Shown here: positions 19,234 to 19,436 of the stretch, one piece after another | Numbering within the stretch: the first letter of the stretch is position 1 | Layout: each line of letters begins with the position of its first letter | NCBI GenBank assembly: GCA_001929475.1 | Contig: LXFE01000354.1 | Span: 231 to 19,666, forward strand | Direction: 5' to 3' | DNA: 19,436 bases | DNA from: Neolecta irregularis DAH-3 | Lineage: Eukaryota; Ascomycota; Neolectomycetes; Neolectales; Neolectaceae | Notes under the pieces: model-generated | Seen by the model: the letters and a program-made list of their open reading frames with translations, nothing else | Told to the model about the DNA's origin: nothing | Databases searched by the model: none | Made by a program: the position numbers and the translations under genes

Positions 19234-19436
19234 TCAAAACTAGACTGGCCAGTTTAATTATTCTGGTGCCCTCTAAATGAGCAATGTGACCAGTGCCTGA
19301 TCAAGGGAGAAATTAGATTCATCACTGTTTCAGATTTTAAGTGAGCTTGTCGCAACAAACTCGTATACGAGGTATTTTCTGGTTATCTGATGGGTTTTCT
19401 CTTCCTTGATTATACTACAATGACGTGGCTCATTCT
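19234..19436. other. AT-rich window end, nothing recognised
   Basis: About 200 bp after the last coding-like piece. No open frame of note, no repeat and no RNA gene seen on either strand. Confidence 0.5.

Noticed and set aside
1-19436. Biosynthetic, defence or mobile-island gene cluster
   Set aside because: The gene functions are unrelated and each has its own promoter. No polyketide, peptide-synthetase, transporter or regulator genes accompany the single SDR.

Overview
The window is nuclear DNA of a fungus. Every gene is split by very small spliceosomal introns, and the proteins are typically fungal: a RasGAP, a cyclophilin-40, a secreted GH3 glycosidase, a YHR202W-type phosphoesterase, an Inn1/Fic1-type C2 protein and an EZH2-type methyltransferase. 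Polycomb repressive complex 2 (PRC2) is absent from Saccharomyces, so this is not a budding yeast of that group. A basidiomycete is my best guess, but the species is not determined. I rebuilt eight gene models by hand. All of them close in frame, with 47 introns in total: 46 are 32-47 nt long (median 38) and one is 88 nt.

Layout. Positions 1-3003 (+) hold the 3' part of a RasGAP gene, starting upstream of the window. Positions 3004-4078 look non-coding. Positions 4079-5406 (-) hold a cyclophilin-40 co-chaperone. Positions 5407-6536 hold a 131-bp foldback MITE (5726-5856) and an unresolved possible small gene. Positions 6537-9284 (+) hold a secreted GH3 beta-glucosidase/xylosidase with 11 exons. 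Positions 9317-9715 hold what looks like the tail of a transposon whose end matches the foldback MITE. Positions 9819-11991 (+) hold a secreted 5'-nucleotidase-like metallophosphoesterase with 10 exons. Positions 12139-12439 hold a second MITE, Tourist/Harbinger-like, with TAA target duplications. Positions 12898-13925 (-) hold an RhlG-like short-chain reductase, which is divergent from a small OB-fold gene resembling telomeric Ten1 (14014-14396, +). Positions 14509-16740 (-) hold an EZH2-like H3K27 methyltransferase, which is divergent from an Inn1/Fic1-like cytokinesis gene (16928-18257, +). After a G-quadruplex-type G-rich tract, the last kilobase carries coding-like segments that I could not assemble.

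The genes do not form an obvious pathway or cluster. They are mostly housekeeping and regulatory functions (Ras signalling, Hsp90 chaperoning, telomere capping, chromatin silencing, cytokinesis) mixed with secreted enzymes for carbohydrate and phosphate scavenging. Three pairs are arranged head to head or tail to tail: SDR/Ten1 divergent, EZH2/C2 divergent, and phosphoesterase/SDR convergent with a MITE between them.

The most unusual property is the intron system: near-minimal, very uniform introns with a branch-like element close to the acceptor. Two introns use GC-AG, one 88-nt intron looks like two tandem introns, and two introns in the EZH2 gene can be read through in frame. A sharp GC change inside the RasGAP gene and the MITE/transposase link are also worth a second look.
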